Assembly (NCBI GenBank): GCA_964461265.1
Contig: CAYWTS010000012.1
Coordinates: 1-50,175, forward strand
DNA: 50,175 nucleotides
Direction of reading: 5' to 3'
Origin: CAYWTS01 sp964461265
GTDB taxonomy: Bacteria; Bacteroidota; Ignavibacteria; Tepidaquicellales; OLB5
Shown here piece by piece: positions 8,346 through 17,303 of this stretch (the first letter of the stretch is position 1; the number at the start of each line of letters is the position of its first letter). Below the pieces are notes generated by a model, which was not told where the DNA came from, did not search any database, and was given only the letters and a program-made list of their open reading frames with translations. Position numbers and translations under genes: made by a program.

Positions 8346-10079
8346 ATGAAGAAATTTATTCTCTTTCTCCTTTTCTTTATAACTGCCGGAAACTTATTAA
8401 CGCAAGACAGAAATTTACCGGTTTACCTAACACCAGAAGAAATACTAATAGGTAATAATTACATAAGTTTACCACCGGTTAATGCCTTCCCGCCTGCAAC
8501 CCCGGTCCGAACTATGGCTGAATGGGAAGAACTCGATGGAATTATTATGACATGGACTTCATATACTTTTTTACTCAGACAAATTGTTGATGCTGCACAG
8601 GAAGAAGGTATGGTCTGGATAATTTGCAGTGATTCTAATTCAGTAAAATCATATTTAACAAGCGGAGGTGTTTCGTTAACGAATGTTGCCTTTATCATTG
8701 CTCCATATAATTCTGTCTGGTCAAGGGATTACGGTCCGTGGTGCGTTTACACTATAACGGGTGATACTCTTGGAATCGTAGATTTTAAATACAACCGCCC
8801 GCGTCCGAATGACGATAACATTCCTGCAGTTCTGGCTTCAAGATGGTCATTACCTCTTTATCAGGCAATATCAGGGCAAGATAGCCTTGCACACACCGGA
8901 GGCAATTTTATGGTAGATGGATTCGGTACAGGATTTGCCTCGAAATTGATTGAAATGGAAAACAGCTGGCATTCTCCTGCTCATATAGATTCAATTCTCT
9001 TCAGATTTTGCGGAATACAAATTGGCAAAATGATAAGAATGACGGTTTTACCTTATGACGGTATTCATCACATCGATATGCATATGAAACTGCTTGATGA
9101 AGAAACTCTGCTGGTTGGGCAGTACCCCACCGGAGTGGCTGATGGTCCGCAGATAGAAGCAAATATCCAGTTCATTCAAAACAATTACCTTAACTGTTAT
9201 GGCAGACCGTATAAGATTGTCAGAATACCCATGCCGCCTGATATAAACGGGCAGTATCCTCCTAACTCTGACTATCTGACATATACAAACTCCCTTATAT
9301 GCAATAAAACGGTTCTGGTTCCTATTTATAATTTACCTCTGGATACAACTGCATTAAGAATTTACCGCGATAACATGCCGGGTTATAATGTAATAGGTTA
9401 TGACTGCAATGCAATTATACCGGCAGGCGGAGCAATACACTGCATCACGAAGGAAATTGGGACACGGGACCCTGTTCTCATTTACCATGCACGTTTACAG
9501 GATGTAACTACACAAGTAAATTACTATACGGCAGATGCTAACATAAAGAACAGGCATGGAATAGATTCTGCTTTCGTATACTGGACTACCGATACTTCAC
9601 AGGGATACAATAAACTTGTTATGACAAATTCATCCGGACAAAACTGGACAGTTAACATGCCTGCACAATCAGCCGGACTGGATGTATTTTATTACATAAA
9701 AGCAAGAACAACAACCGGCAAATACTTCAGTAAACCGATTACAGCACCACGCGGCCACTGGAAATTCCATGTGTATGTTGACCCGATAGGAATTTCATCT
9801 AACAACCATGAGATTCCCCAAAGTTTTAAGCTTTATCAGAATTACCCTAATCCGTTTAATCCTGTAACAACAATAAAATATGATTTGCCATTTGAGGGTG
9901 TAGTGAAATTTACAGTTTATGATATTACAGGCAGGGTTGTGTATTCAATTACAGAATTAAAAATAGCAGGGACACATTCGTTTTTGTTTAATGGAATTAG
10001 TTTATCAAGTGGTGTATATTTTTATAAAATAGAGGCTGGTCAATTTAGTGATGTGAAGCGGATGGTGCTAATAAAGTGA
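8346..10079 (+). CDS. Secreted peptidylarginine/agmatine deiminase-like enzyme with T9SS tail
   Basis: A 577-residue protein with a signal peptide (residues 1-19), a PPAD-type guanidine deiminase domain (about 45-385), an immunoglobulin-like stretch, and a T9SS domain from about residue 498 (NYPNPFNP, VYDITGR, LSSGVYFYKI, MVLIK). Catalytic residues of the family are present: D128 in VWSRDYGPW, H242 and D244 in HHIDMHMK, and C366 in GGAIHCIT. Two arginines spaced as R151-P-R153 match the pair that binds the substrate carboxylate in Porphyromonas PPAD. This favours C-terminal peptidyl-arginine over agmatine as substrate, though that is inference. The product would be citrulline and ammonia. It stands alone and is followed by its own terminator. 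Confidence 0.88.
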   Translation: MKKFILFLLFFITAGNLLTQDRNLPVYLTPEEILIGNNYISLPPVNAFPPATPVRTMAEWEELDGIIMTWTSYTFLLRQIVDAAQEEGMVWIICSDSNSVKSYLTSGGVSLTNVAFIIAPYNSVWSRDYGPWCVYTITGDTLGIVDFKYNRPRPNDDNIPAVLASRWSLPLYQAISGQDSLAHTGGNFMVDGFGTGFASKLIEMENSWHSPAHIDSILFRFCGIQIGKMIRMTVLPYDGIHHIDMHMKLLDEETLLVGQYPTGVADGPQIEANIQFIQNNYLNCYGRPYKIVRIPMPPDINGQYPPNSDYLTYTNSLICNKTVLVPIYNLPLDTTALRIYRDNMPGYNVIGYDCNAIIPAGGAIHCITKEIGTRDPVLIYHARLQDVTTQVNYYTADANIKNRHGIDSAFVYWTTDTSQGYNKLVMTNSSGQNWTVNMPAQSAGLDVFYYIKARTTTGKYFSKPITAPRGHWKFHVYVDPIGISSNNHEIPQSFKLYQNYPNPFNPVTTIKYDLPFEGVVKFTVYDITGRVVYSITELKIAGTHSFLFNGISLSSGVYFYKIEAGQFSDVKRMVLIK

Positions 10080-10098
10080 TTTAATTTTGCAAAATATT

Positions 10099-10132
10099 AA
10101 GAGGCTGTGACATAATTTGTTACAGCCTCTTT
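10099..10132 (+). terminator. Intrinsic terminator after the deiminase-like gene
   Basis: AAGAGGCTGT pairs with ACAGCCTCTT around a 14-base interior, followed by TTATAT. It lies 20 bases after the stop codon. Confidence 0.85.
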
Positions 10133-10247
10133 TATATAGTAAATCATATAAACCTTTTCTCAAGTAATCAGGTAACTGTTTAAAGTTTTCAATCACTACC
10201 ACTTGTAATCCAACTTAAACCATTAAAAAAGTAATTATTTAACAATA

Positions 10248-10276
10248 TTGTTTTTCGTTTAAGTTTGTTATATTTG
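10248..10276 (+). promoter_or_regulatory. Bacteroidota-type promoter for the small secreted protein gene
   Basis: TATATTTG at 10269-10276 matches the TAnnTTTG -7 box, with TTG at 10248-10250 upstream (18-base spacer). Transcription would begin about 35 bases before the ATG at 10319. Confidence 0.5.
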
Positions 10277-10318
10277 TGTGTCAATTAACCATATACATAA
10301 TTATAACATTAACACAAA

Positions 10319-10699
10319 ATGAAAAAAATATTTTTATCTTTACTTGTTTTAGTATTACTACCGTTATCAGTCATAGCTCAGCCAAAAGATGACATTCCCG
10401 TAACCGGGTATAATTTAACCGGTGCCTATGACGGCGGCGGCGGAATTTATTATATCCGTCAGATAGATAACCAAATTCTATGGTACGGCGAAGAAAATGC
10501 TACTTCACCCTCATGGTCAAACGTTGCCTATGGAACAATTGTTGGAGATAAAGTCAACGTGATTTGGGCTGATGTACCCAAAGGGACAATAATGCAGCAT
10601 GGAACACTGGTATTGAAAATCATCAGCGATAATAAATTAGAACTGGAATCTAATACAGGCGATCCGTTTGCAACCCCTGTTTGGGAGAGAAGACCATAA
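10319..10699 (+). CDS. Small secreted protein of unknown function
   Basis: A 126-residue protein with a clear signal peptide (MKKIFLSLLVLVLLPLSVIAQ, cleavage after IAQ). The mature part has GAYDGGGGIYYIRQIDNQILWYGE, NVAYGTIVGDKVNVIWADVPKG and GTLVLKI patterns. Similar sequences (YYIRQ..WYGE...ADVPKG) recur in small secreted hypothetical proteins of many bacteria, but no function is known to me. It looks like a compact beta-rich protein. It has its own promoter and terminator. Confidence 0.8.
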   Translation: MKKIFLSLLVLVLLPLSVIAQPKDDIPVTGYNLTGAYDGGGGIYYIRQIDNQILWYGEENATSPSWSNVAYGTIVGDKVNVIWADVPKGTIMQHGTLVLKIISDNKLELESNTGDPFATPVWERRP

Positions 10700-10705
10700 A
10701 GCTTT

Positions 10706-10725
10706 GCTCCCGCAACAGCGGGAGC
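10706..10725. terminator. Hairpin between converging genes
   Basis: GCTCCCGC-AACA-GCGGGAGC, a perfect 8-bp stem, located between the stop of the small secreted protein gene and the stop of the VOC gene. The flanks have no long T-run, so it may act as a weak two-way terminator. Confidence 0.6.
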
Positions 10726-10739
10726 TTACATATTCATTA

Positions 10740-11111
10740 TTATTTTACGGGTGTATGAAGTGCAATTTTATTGCCTTCAGGATCCATGAACATTGCCATA
10801 TCACCTATTTCAGGAGTTATGTTTGTTCGGGGTAAAACAATTTTACCGCCGGCAGGTTCAATTCTGCTTAAAATATCATCCATAATACCTTCGGCATTCA
10901 GGTACACTAAGGTACCGGATGCAGAAGGTTCATACCCTTCACCGTGGCAAATTGCCCCGCTTACAGCTCCTTGTTCGTATGGTAGAAAACCCATCCTGAA
11001 GGGTCCCATCTGCTCCTCTTTCATGTCAAAGTCAAGTATTGTCGAGTAGAATTTCTTTGCCCTCTCGAAATCTTTTACCGGTATCTCGAACCAGTTTATT
11101 GTATTTTTCAT
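10740..11111 (-). CDS. VOC (glyoxalase/bleomycin resistance) family protein
   Basis: A 123-residue single-domain protein beginning NTINWFEIPVKDFERAKKFY and ending FMDPEGNKIALHTP, both typical for the vicinal-oxygen-chelate superfamily (YP_ /PhnB-like small VOC proteins). Substrate and metal are unknown. A strong Shine-Dalgarno (AAGGAGT) precedes the start. No partner gene suggests a pathway. Confidence 0.85.
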   Translation of the reverse strand: MKNTINWFEIPVKDFERAKKFYSTILDFDMKEEQMGPFRMGFLPYEQGAVSGAICHGEGYEPSASGTLVYLNAEGIMDDILSRIEPAGGKIVLPRTNITPEIGDMAMFMDPEGNKIALHTPVK

Positions 11112-11236
11112 TTTTACTCCTTAATAAAGTTGATATAATAAAAAATGGGCATGAATCACAAGTTATCCGGTATGAAACTGGAGTTTCATCTCATAAATTG
11201 GGTGTCAATATGATTCATTTTATTGATTAACAAATC

Positions 11237-11680
11237 CTAGAACAATCCTCCGAAACGGAAACTGACACCTACTATTACCATAAGTACTGCGATTACAGTC
11301 ACAGAAATTATATGAACCGCAAGCCCCGTTAAGTTTTCATTCGATAATTTAGGTATTATCCTGAATCTTGCATGATGTGCAAGCAAAAGTGTTATAATCA
11401 GCAAAAATAATTTTAGTGTAATATTAATCGGGACAAAATATGTATGCTTAAACCAATCAAAAAAATTTGGAATAAGACGAAAGGATTGAAATAAACCCGT
11501 AGCAATTAAAATAATCAAAGCCGGTATACCGATTTTTTCATACCTGACTTCGTATTGACGGATAATTTCAAAATTTTTTTCCTTTAAAGCACGAGGCAGG
11601 TAAATTATAGACAAAATAAGATGACCCCCAGCCCACACACCCGCAGCAAGAACGTGTAATATTAAACTGATTTGATACAT
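11237..11680 (-). CDS. CopD-like four-helix membrane protein
   Basis: A 147-residue protein with four membrane segments (about residues 3-25, 50-70, 84-104, 122-142). It has the histidine pattern of the CopD/heme-binding membrane family: H9 and H20 in the first helix (LHVLAAGVWAGGHL) and H101-H102 in the third. Such proteins may bind heme or copper at the inner membrane. Precise function is unknown. There is no copper gene nearby. Confidence 0.7.
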   Translation of the reverse strand: MYQISLILHVLAAGVWAGGHLILSIIYLPRALKEKNFEIIRQYEVRYEKIGIPALIILIATGLFQSFRLIPNFFDWFKHTYFVPINITLKLFLLIITLLLAHHARFRIIPKLSNENLTGLAVHIISVTVIAVLMVIVGVSFRFGGLF

Positions 11681-11907
11681 AGTAAAGGCAAAGATAACAA
11701 GCTATTGTTAAATTATGAATAGAAATAACATAATTTTTTATGGCTTTTTAAAAATACTAAAGGAAAAATAATAGCTGTTTATAATACATTTGCATTGTGA
11801 GGTGTGACTTATGTCAAAACTTAACTGAATTTTGAAAAATATATTCAAAAAAGAAAATAACACATGTTATTTCCGATTTTTTATTTATACCCCCCTCCTG
11901 CGTCAAA

Positions 11908-12036
11908 GGGGTTGTCTCAAAAGGCAATTTTCTTGCTAACAAACTGTAACCGCAACTTTCATAGTTGCGATTATGCAAGAAAATTGCAACGCAGCTATAA
12001 AGGCTACAGATACAAAAACACTTTTGAGACAACCCC
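11908..12036. mobile_element. MITE-like hairpin element, copy 1 (complete)
   Basis: A 129-bp element bounded by perfect 16-bp terminal inverted repeats, GGGGTTGTCTCAAAAG (11908-11923) and its complement (12021-12036). Inside are a second inverted repeat, GCAATTTTCTTGC (11924-11936) with GCAAGAAAATTGC (11975-11987), and a central hairpin GCAACT-TTCAT-AGTTGC (11952-11968). It has no coding capacity. Copies lie at 17979-18086 and 45707-45857. The structure fits a non-autonomous transposon; no matching transposase is in the window. Confidence 0.8.
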
Positions 12037-12091
12037 AAATTTTTGGGCTGGCAAGTTAATACCCGCAAGTGCAGAACTTTTCATTTAGTAA

Positions 12092-12119
12092 AGGTGATAA
12101 AAACGAGATTTTATCACCT
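12092..12119. repeat. Isolated perfect hairpin
   Basis: AGGTGATAAAA-ACGAGA-TTTTATCACCT, an 11-bp perfect stem, followed on the plus strand by AATCATTTTTTT. It resembles an intrinsic terminator, yet no gene ends upstream on that strand. Confidence 0.5.
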
Positions 12120-12338
12120 AATCATTTTTTTCAGCCTGCCTCTGTCTGGCGGAAAAAAGGTGTAATAAGGATGGTGACTGCAAACTGAAGTGCTTAATAC
12201 ACATATGTAACATCTGTTTACGCTGTTAAATTATTCTTATAGGTATCGGAAAATTATATTGTTAATATTCATTCATACTATTTAAGTATCTTAAGTATTA
12301 TTTTTACAATATAAATTTATAAAAAAAAGGAGAATCTA

Positions 12339-14591
12339 ATGATACGCAAAGAGGACGCTTTAAATTACCATGAAATGGGGCGCCCGGGGAAAATTGAAGT
12401 TACATCCACTAAGCCATGTACTACTCAACGTGAATTATCACTTGCTTATACACCTGGAGTTGCAGAACCCTGTCTTGAAATCCATTCTAACGAAGAAAAT
12501 GCATACAGATATACCGCCAAAGGTAATTTAGTCGCTGTAATCTCGAATGGAACTGCCGTGCTTGGCCTTGGCGATATTGGGGCATTAGCCGGAAAACCTG
12601 TGATGGAAGGAAAAGGTATTCTGTTTAAACGTTTTGCTGATATAGATGTTTTCGATATAGAACTTGATACACACGACCCTGATGAATTCATCAAAGCTGT
12701 ACAGCTTTTAGAACCAACGTTCGGTGGTATTAACCTTGAAGATATAAAAGCACCCGAATGTTTTTATATCGAAGAGAAATTAAAGGAAACTATGAACATT
12801 CCGGTATTCCATGACGACCAGCATGGAACTGCAATTATCAGCGGTGCTGCATTACTAAATGCAATCGAGATCGTAAAGAAAAAAATACAGGAAATTAAAG
12901 TAGTCTTCAGCGGTGCTGGTGCTGCCGGAATTGCATGTGCAAAACTCTATGAAAGTCTAGGTGTCTTAAGAGAGAATATGCTGCTTGTGGATACTAAAGG
13001 GATAGTATATAAAGGCAGAAAGAATGGTATGAATCCATACAAAGAGTATTTTGCTGCTGAGACCGAAAAAAGAAGCCTGGCAGATGCAATGAAAGGGGCT
13101 GATGTTTTCTGCGGCGTTTCAGTTAAAGATATTGTAACGAAGGATATGGTTAAATCGATGGCTGATAATCCAATAATATTTGCCATGGCAAATCCCGATC
13201 CGGAAATCACATACGAGGATGCAAAAAGTGTCAGAGATGATTTAATTATGGCAACCGGCCGCTCAGATTATCCCAACCAGGTTAATAATGTACTGGGTTT
13301 TCCGTTTATTTTCAGAGGAGCACTTGATGTAAGGGCAAAAATAATAAATGATGAAATGAAAATTGCTGCATCTTATGCACTTGCATCGCTGGCTAAAGAA
13401 GATGTCCCTGACCATGTTTTAAGAGCATATGGAGGTAAACAAATAAAATTCGGAAAAGATTATATTATTCCTAAACCCTTTGACCCGAGAGTACTTCTTT
13501 GGGAAGCTCCGGCAGTTGCCAAAGCAGCAATACAAACGGGTGTGGCAAGAAAACCGTTTAAAGATATCGATGAATATGTTTACCAGCTTGAATCGAGACT
13601 TGGACGAACATACCAGGTAACAAGATTCTTTATCAATGAAGCTCAGGCTTCCCCTAAACGCATAGTATTTCCTGAAGGGGAAGAAGAAAAGATACTACGC
13701 GCTGCACAAATTGTTATTGATGAAAAAATTGCCAAACCCATACTGCTTGGAAACGAAGACATAATTCGTAAAAAAGCAGCTGAACTTGGCGTAGAACTTT
13801 CTCATGTTGAAATCATAGATCCGTTGATGTCCCAGGATTATAATCATTTTGTTGACGTATTATACAATACGAGACAACGAAAAGGACTCACAATACCTGA
13901 TGCGCGACGACTGGTTAAAACACCTTATATTTTCGGTATGTTAATGGTAAAGGAAGGTCGAGCAGACGGGCTGATTGCCGGTTTGACCAGGCGTTATGCC
14001 GATACTGTAAGACCTGCATTACAAATTATTGGAACAAGCGAAGGTGTAAGAAGAATCGCCGGGCTCCATATGTTGTTATTCAAGAACGAGACCATTTTTA
14101 TTGCTGATGCAACAATAAACATCGAACCGAACGCAGAAGAACTAGTTGAAATCACGTCACTGGTTATTGAAAAAGTGAAGCAGTTTGAAATCGAACCCAG
14201 GGTAGCAATGCTTTCATTTAGCAATTTTGGCAGTACTAAACACCCAATATCGGACAAAGTACAGCGTGCAACCAATCTGTTAAAGCAAAAATACCCTGAC
14301 TTAATAATTGATGGAGAAGTAGATGCCCTTACAGCATTAACCCCGGATATTTTAAATGATTTATATCCATTTTCTAAATTAAAAGAGAAAGCTAACATTT
14401 TAATATGCCCTGACTTAACCTCAGCTAATATTGGCTATAAAATGCTGCAAAGTCTTGGTAATGCTGTTGCAATAGGTCCTTTTCTTCTGGGATTTAATAA
14501 ACCTGTATATACAGTCGGCCCCGAAAGTTACGTGGATGATATTGTTAAAATTTCAGCTATGGCTGTTTACGAAGCTCAGAAAAATATTTAA
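12339..14591 (+). CDS. maeB: NADP-dependent malic enzyme with C-terminal phosphotransacetylase-like domain
   Basis: A 750-residue MaeB-type protein, the usual length. The N-terminal part (about 1-420) is malic enzyme: YTPGVAEPC, NGTAVLGLGDIGALAGKPVMEGK, EDIKAPECF, FHDDQHGTAI and the nucleotide loop GAGAAG. The C-terminal part (about 430-750) is phosphotransacetylase-like (RIVFPEGEEEKILRAA, GLTRRYADTVRPALQIIG), which in MaeB is regulatory and binds acetyl-CoA. It converts malate to pyruvate, CO2 and NAD(P)H in the cytoplasm, linking the TCA cycle to biosynthesis. A strong AAGGAG lies before the ATG. It appears to be a single-gene unit. Confidence 0.95.
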   Translation: MIRKEDALNYHEMGRPGKIEVTSTKPCTTQRELSLAYTPGVAEPCLEIHSNEENAYRYTAKGNLVAVISNGTAVLGLGDIGALAGKPVMEGKGILFKRFADIDVFDIELDTHDPDEFIKAVQLLEPTFGGINLEDIKAPECFYIEEKLKETMNIPVFHDDQHGTAIISGAALLNAIEIVKKKIQEIKVVFSGAGAAGIACAKLYESLGVLRENMLLVDTKGIVYKGRKNGMNPYKEYFAAETEKRSLADAMKGADVFCGVSVKDIVTKDMVKSMADNPIIFAMANPDPEITYEDAKSVRDDLIMATGRSDYPNQVNNVLGFPFIFRGALDVRAKIINDEMKIAASYALASLAKEDVPDHVLRAYGGKQIKFGKDYIIPKPFDPRVLLWEAPAVAKAAIQTGVARKPFKDIDEYVYQLESRLGRTYQVTRFFINEAQASPKRIVFPEGEEEKILRAAQIVIDEKIAKPILLGNEDIIRKKAAELGVELSHVEIIDPLMSQDYNHFVDVLYNTRQRKGLTIPDARRLVKTPYIFGMLMVKEGRADGLIAGLTRRYADTVRPALQIIGTSEGVRRIAGLHMLLFKNETIFIADATINIEPNAEELVEITSLVIEKVKQFEIEPRVAMLSFSNFGSTKHPISDKVQRATNLLKQKYPDLIIDGEVDALTALTPDILNDLYPFSKLKEKANILICPDLTSANIGYKMLQSLGNAVAIGPFLLGFNKPVYTVGPESYVDDIVKISAMAVYEAQKNI

Positions 14592-14699
14592 AAAATAAAA
14601 GAAAATTAACGACTGTTTTAAAGGTGCGCTTTAATTTTTAAGCCATATAACTAATAAAAATAGTAGTATATAGCAAAAATTAGTAAAGATACCCTTTTA

Positions 14700-14765
14700 A
14701 CGTTAGGCATAAAGCCACGGTAATAGCTATATTTGCTTAATGACATTCCTTGTTAAGCCTAACGT
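14700..14765. repeat. Inverted repeat around the start of a transposase-like gene
   Basis: ACGTTAGGC (14700-14708) and GCCTAACGT (14757-14765) form a 9-bp inverted repeat with 48 bases between, overlapping the 5' end of the degenerate REP-type transposase gene. It may be a leftover end or recognition structure of that element. Confidence 0.4.
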
Positions 14766-15237
14766 AATACGGGATATTTCGCATGGTGTCCATGATTTCA
14801 GGATTGATGGGTACTTCATCCATTATATCACAATAAAGACCCGTGAGAAAAAGAATTATTTCTGCAAATTAACTGAAGAAGGATTTACAGAAAAAACAGA
14901 GGGGAAAATACTTTTAAAAGCATGGAAGGAATTACCCTCAAAATTTGCAAATTGCACGCTGGGTGATTTCAGGATATTTCCGAATGAATTTCATGGAATA
15001 TTAATTTTCGAAAGAACCGAAAATTTTACTTCAGCTGAAAAACAAATTCCTGTTATCATAGGTGCCTTTAAATCAAGGGCTGCACGGCTTATTAATCTCA
15101 TGCATGGAAAACATAACAGGATAATATGGAATAATATTTACGGCGATACTAAAATAGAATACTTCTCTGAATTAAGAGATTTGCTTGTGTTTTTATCTGC
15201 TGGTAAACCCCTCAATTCTTTTTCAAATAAATCTTAA
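14740..15237 (+). CDS. Degenerate REP-associated tyrosine transposase-like protein (TnpA-REP/RAYT)
   Basis: A 165-residue protein whose order of motifs follows RAYT proteins: GYFIHYITIKTREKKNYF (family YFITICTKxRxxYFG), LLKAWKELPSKFANCTLGDFRIFPNEFHGI (family ...DEFVIMPNHxHGI), IIGAFKSRAARLIN, and IWNNIYGDTKI near the C-terminus (family WQRNYYEHII). RAYTs are single-copy Y1 transposases that handle REP palindromes. The HUH metal motif is broken: the first His of HxH is Glu (NEFH). The second His and a possible catalytic Tyr remain. It may be inactive or domesticated. Its 3' end overlaps the convergent sensor kinase gene by 26 bases. Assignment is by eye. Confidence 0.65.
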   Translation: MTFLVKPNVIRDISHGVHDFRIDGYFIHYITIKTREKKNYFCKLTEEGFTEKTEGKILLKAWKELPSKFANCTLGDFRIFPNEFHGILIFERTENFTSAEKQIPVIIGAFKSRAARLINLMHGKHNRIIWNNIYGDTKIEYFSELRDLLVFLSAGKPLNSFSNKS

Positions 15238-16495
15238 CTTTCGTTCCTTCACCGGATTTGCTTTCTATCGAAATTTTCCCTTCATGAGCATCAATAATTC
15301 TTTTGCTGATCGATAGCCCCAGCCCGAATCCGCCGGTCTTCTTAGACCTTGAGGGATCTACCCTATAGAATGGTTCAAAAATATATTTAAGGCTGTCTTC
15401 AGGAATACCCGGACCCCTATCACTAACGGATATTAATACATTAGCAGCTGCATCTTCAATTACTACCTCAACTCCCTCAGTTGAGTATTTTAAGGCATTA
15501 TCAATAATATTGCGAATTGCTGTAATAATTTTATCACGGTCTAAGCTTATAAATATCAATCCGGCTTTATTAACAAGCTTTACCCTGCTGTTAAAAGCAA
15601 CATCAGAAACCATCTCCATTAACAAAGCGTTTATATCGCATTTTTCGAGCGTGAGCCTGTCATACATACCTGTACGGTAGCTATTGAGCAGATTTGCCAC
15701 CATTGATTCCATTTCATTTATTTCTTCCTTAATCTTCTCTTTCGGAGAATCAACTTCCAGTTCCAGTTTCATTCTTGTAAGCGGTGTACGCAGTTCATGC
15801 GATACATCCAGTAAAAGCTGTTCCTTTGCCTGTATCTGGGATTTTATCTTAGTTGACATTTCGTTTATCGAGCTTGTTAATTCACCAAGTTCATCATTTC
15901 TTTCTACAGGTATCGTAACTCCATAATTACCTTCACCAATCTGTTTTACAGCAGCCGAAAGCTGTTTGATAGGCTTAAATAGTTTTCTTAAAACAAAAAA
16001 TAATACAGCTATCAAAATCACCAATAAAATAATAACTGCCATAATTGCTCTTTCAGGGTAGAAAAGATCTCTCGGATTTAAAGGCTGCACTATAAAAACT
16101 CCATCTGGTGTAAAAAAAACTGAAAGCGGTTTCCCGTTATATTTTATTATAAAATGATCACGGAAAGCTGACTTTTCTTTGAATCGGGGATTTGATGATA
16201 ATTCCTCGAAAGTCGGAACATCAGGTTTCGTACTCCAATTCATTTCTTTAGATTGAAAACGTAAATTCCAATCCAATTCTTCACACATCTTTCTTGCAAG
16301 CAATGTATCGGGGGGTGAACCGATTTCTGCTATCAGTCCGCGTTCCATACGTCTTATCATTTCAGGAAAATCTTTGCGGGGCTGAATATCGGTATTAAAT
16401 CTGAATACAGCAATTATTGCAAGGTTTAAAAGTATTCCGAATGCAAATACTACTATCGTAAGCTTTAAATAAAGGTTTGGCTTAAATTTTTTCAT
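15212..16495 (-). CDS. Sensor histidine kinase (CpxA-like architecture)
   Basis: A 427-residue membrane kinase: TM1 about 10-31, an extracytoplasmic sensor of about 115 residues, TM2 about 150-170, HAMP about 170-222, then HisKA with the phosphorylated H233 in LLLDVSHELRTPLT, and HATPase with RNIIDNALKYS (N box), DRGPGIP (G1) and GFGLGLS (G2). It would autophosphorylate in response to an envelope signal and pass the phosphate to the response regulator encoded just before it; the two genes overlap by 4 bases (ATGA). With the Spy/CpxP-like gene upstream, the set resembles CpxP-CpxR-CpxA. Confidence 0.93.
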   Translation of the reverse strand: MKKFKPNLYLKLTIVVFAFGILLNLAIIAVFRFNTDIQPRKDFPEMIRRMERGLIAEIGSPPDTLLARKMCEELDWNLRFQSKEMNWSTKPDVPTFEELSSNPRFKEKSAFRDHFIIKYNGKPLSVFFTPDGVFIVQPLNPRDLFYPERAIMAVIILLVILIAVLFFVLRKLFKPIKQLSAAVKQIGEGNYGVTIPVERNDELGELTSSINEMSTKIKSQIQAKEQLLLDVSHELRTPLTRMKLELEVDSPKEKIKEEINEMESMVANLLNSYRTGMYDRLTLEKCDINALLMEMVSDVAFNSRVKLVNKAGLIFISLDRDKIITAIRNIIDNALKYSTEGVEVVIEDAAANVLISVSDRGPGIPEDSLKYIFEPFYRVDPSRSKKTGGFGLGLSISKRIIDAHEGKISIESKSGEGTKVKIYLKKN

Positions 16496-17196
16496 CTGTT
16501 TTCTTCCTCGGCATAAAACATATACCCGACCGAGTGAACCGTCTTAATTACCTGTTCTTTTCGGTTTCTGCTTTTGAGCTTATTCCTTAATCTAGAAACA
16601 AGCACATCCACCGAACGGTCGAATGACATCCATGAAATACCCTTTGTGTTTTGCATAATCTCATCCCTCGAGAGCACTTTCCCGTTATGTTTTACAAACA
16701 TCAGCAATAGGTCATATTCGGTTGATGTAAGCTCAAGGTCTTTGCCGTTTAGAAAAGCAGTCCTTTTATTTCCGTCAACAATAATTTCACCACATGAGGC
16801 ATTCAGCTTTAATACTTCATTTTTCTTAATTTTAATCTCCGACCTTCTTAATATTGCCTGAATTCTTGCAAGCAGTTCCCTTGGTTCAAATGGTTTTGGC
16901 AGGTAATCGTCTGCGCCCAACTCAAGCCCCACAATTTTATCGGTAACCTCACCGCGAGCAGTGAGCATAATAATCGGCGTTTCGTAATTTTTTCTTATCT
17001 CTTTACAGGTTTCAAAACCATCCATTCCGGGAAGCATAATATCCAGAATTACAGCATCGAAATGCTGGTTACGAAGCTTAACAAGTCCGTCCTTAGAATT
17101 TTCAACAGCAACGGTAGTAAACCCATGTTTGGTTAAATACTGGCAGAGAAGGTCGTTCAGCTTTCTGTCATCATCTATTACAAGTATTGTTTTCAA
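16492..17196 (-). CDS. OmpR/CpxR-family response regulator
   Basis: A 234-residue regulator with a receiver domain (acidic pair D8-D10 in VIDDD, phospho-acceptor D52 in VILDIMLPG, K in YLPKPFEPREL) and a C-terminal winged helix (LTSTEYDLLLMFVKHNGKVLSRDEI...SVDVLVSRLRNKL). It would bind target promoters once phosphorylated by the kinase encoded next to it. No binding-site repeat is obvious upstream. Confidence 0.95.
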   Translation of the reverse strand: MKTILVIDDDRKLNDLLCQYLTKHGFTTVAVENSKDGLVKLRNQHFDAVILDIMLPGMDGFETCKEIRKNYETPIIMLTARGEVTDKIVGLELGADDYLPKPFEPRELLARIQAILRRSEIKIKKNEVLKLNASCGEIIVDGNKRTAFLNGKDLELTSTEYDLLLMFVKHNGKVLSRDEIMQNTKGISWMSFDRSVDVLVSRLRNKLKSRNRKEQVIKTVHSVGYMFYAEEENR

Positions 17197-17267
17197 TGAA
17201 TCTTCAGTAATTTAATAAAATTAACTTATACATTATTGTTATAAAATGCACATATTAACTTTAATTA

Positions 17268-17290
17268 TCCTGCGGCTTAGAGCCGCAGGA
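17268..17290. repeat. Palindrome between the response regulator and Spy/CpxP-like genes
   Basis: TCCTGCGGCT-TAG-AGCCGCAGGA, a perfect 10-bp stem, followed by CGAATTAA. It may limit read-through from the Spy/CpxP-like gene into the two-component genes. It resembles the palindrome at 2266-2294. Confidence 0.7.
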
Positions 17291-17303
17291 CGAATTAAAA
17301 TAT

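Larger units (their letters stand above)
11681..12338. other. 658-base gene-free region before the malic enzyme gene
   Basis: It contains a 129-bp MITE-like element (11908-12036), an isolated perfect hairpin (12092-12119) and the malic enzyme promoter region. Short frames that cross the repeat are on both strands and have no family features. Nothing else is recognisable. Confidence 0.6.

Noticed and set aside
11814..12088. Open frames on both strands across the MITE-like element
   Set aside because: They read through inverted repeats, have no signal, domain or ribosome-binding site, and exist only because of the palindromic sequence.
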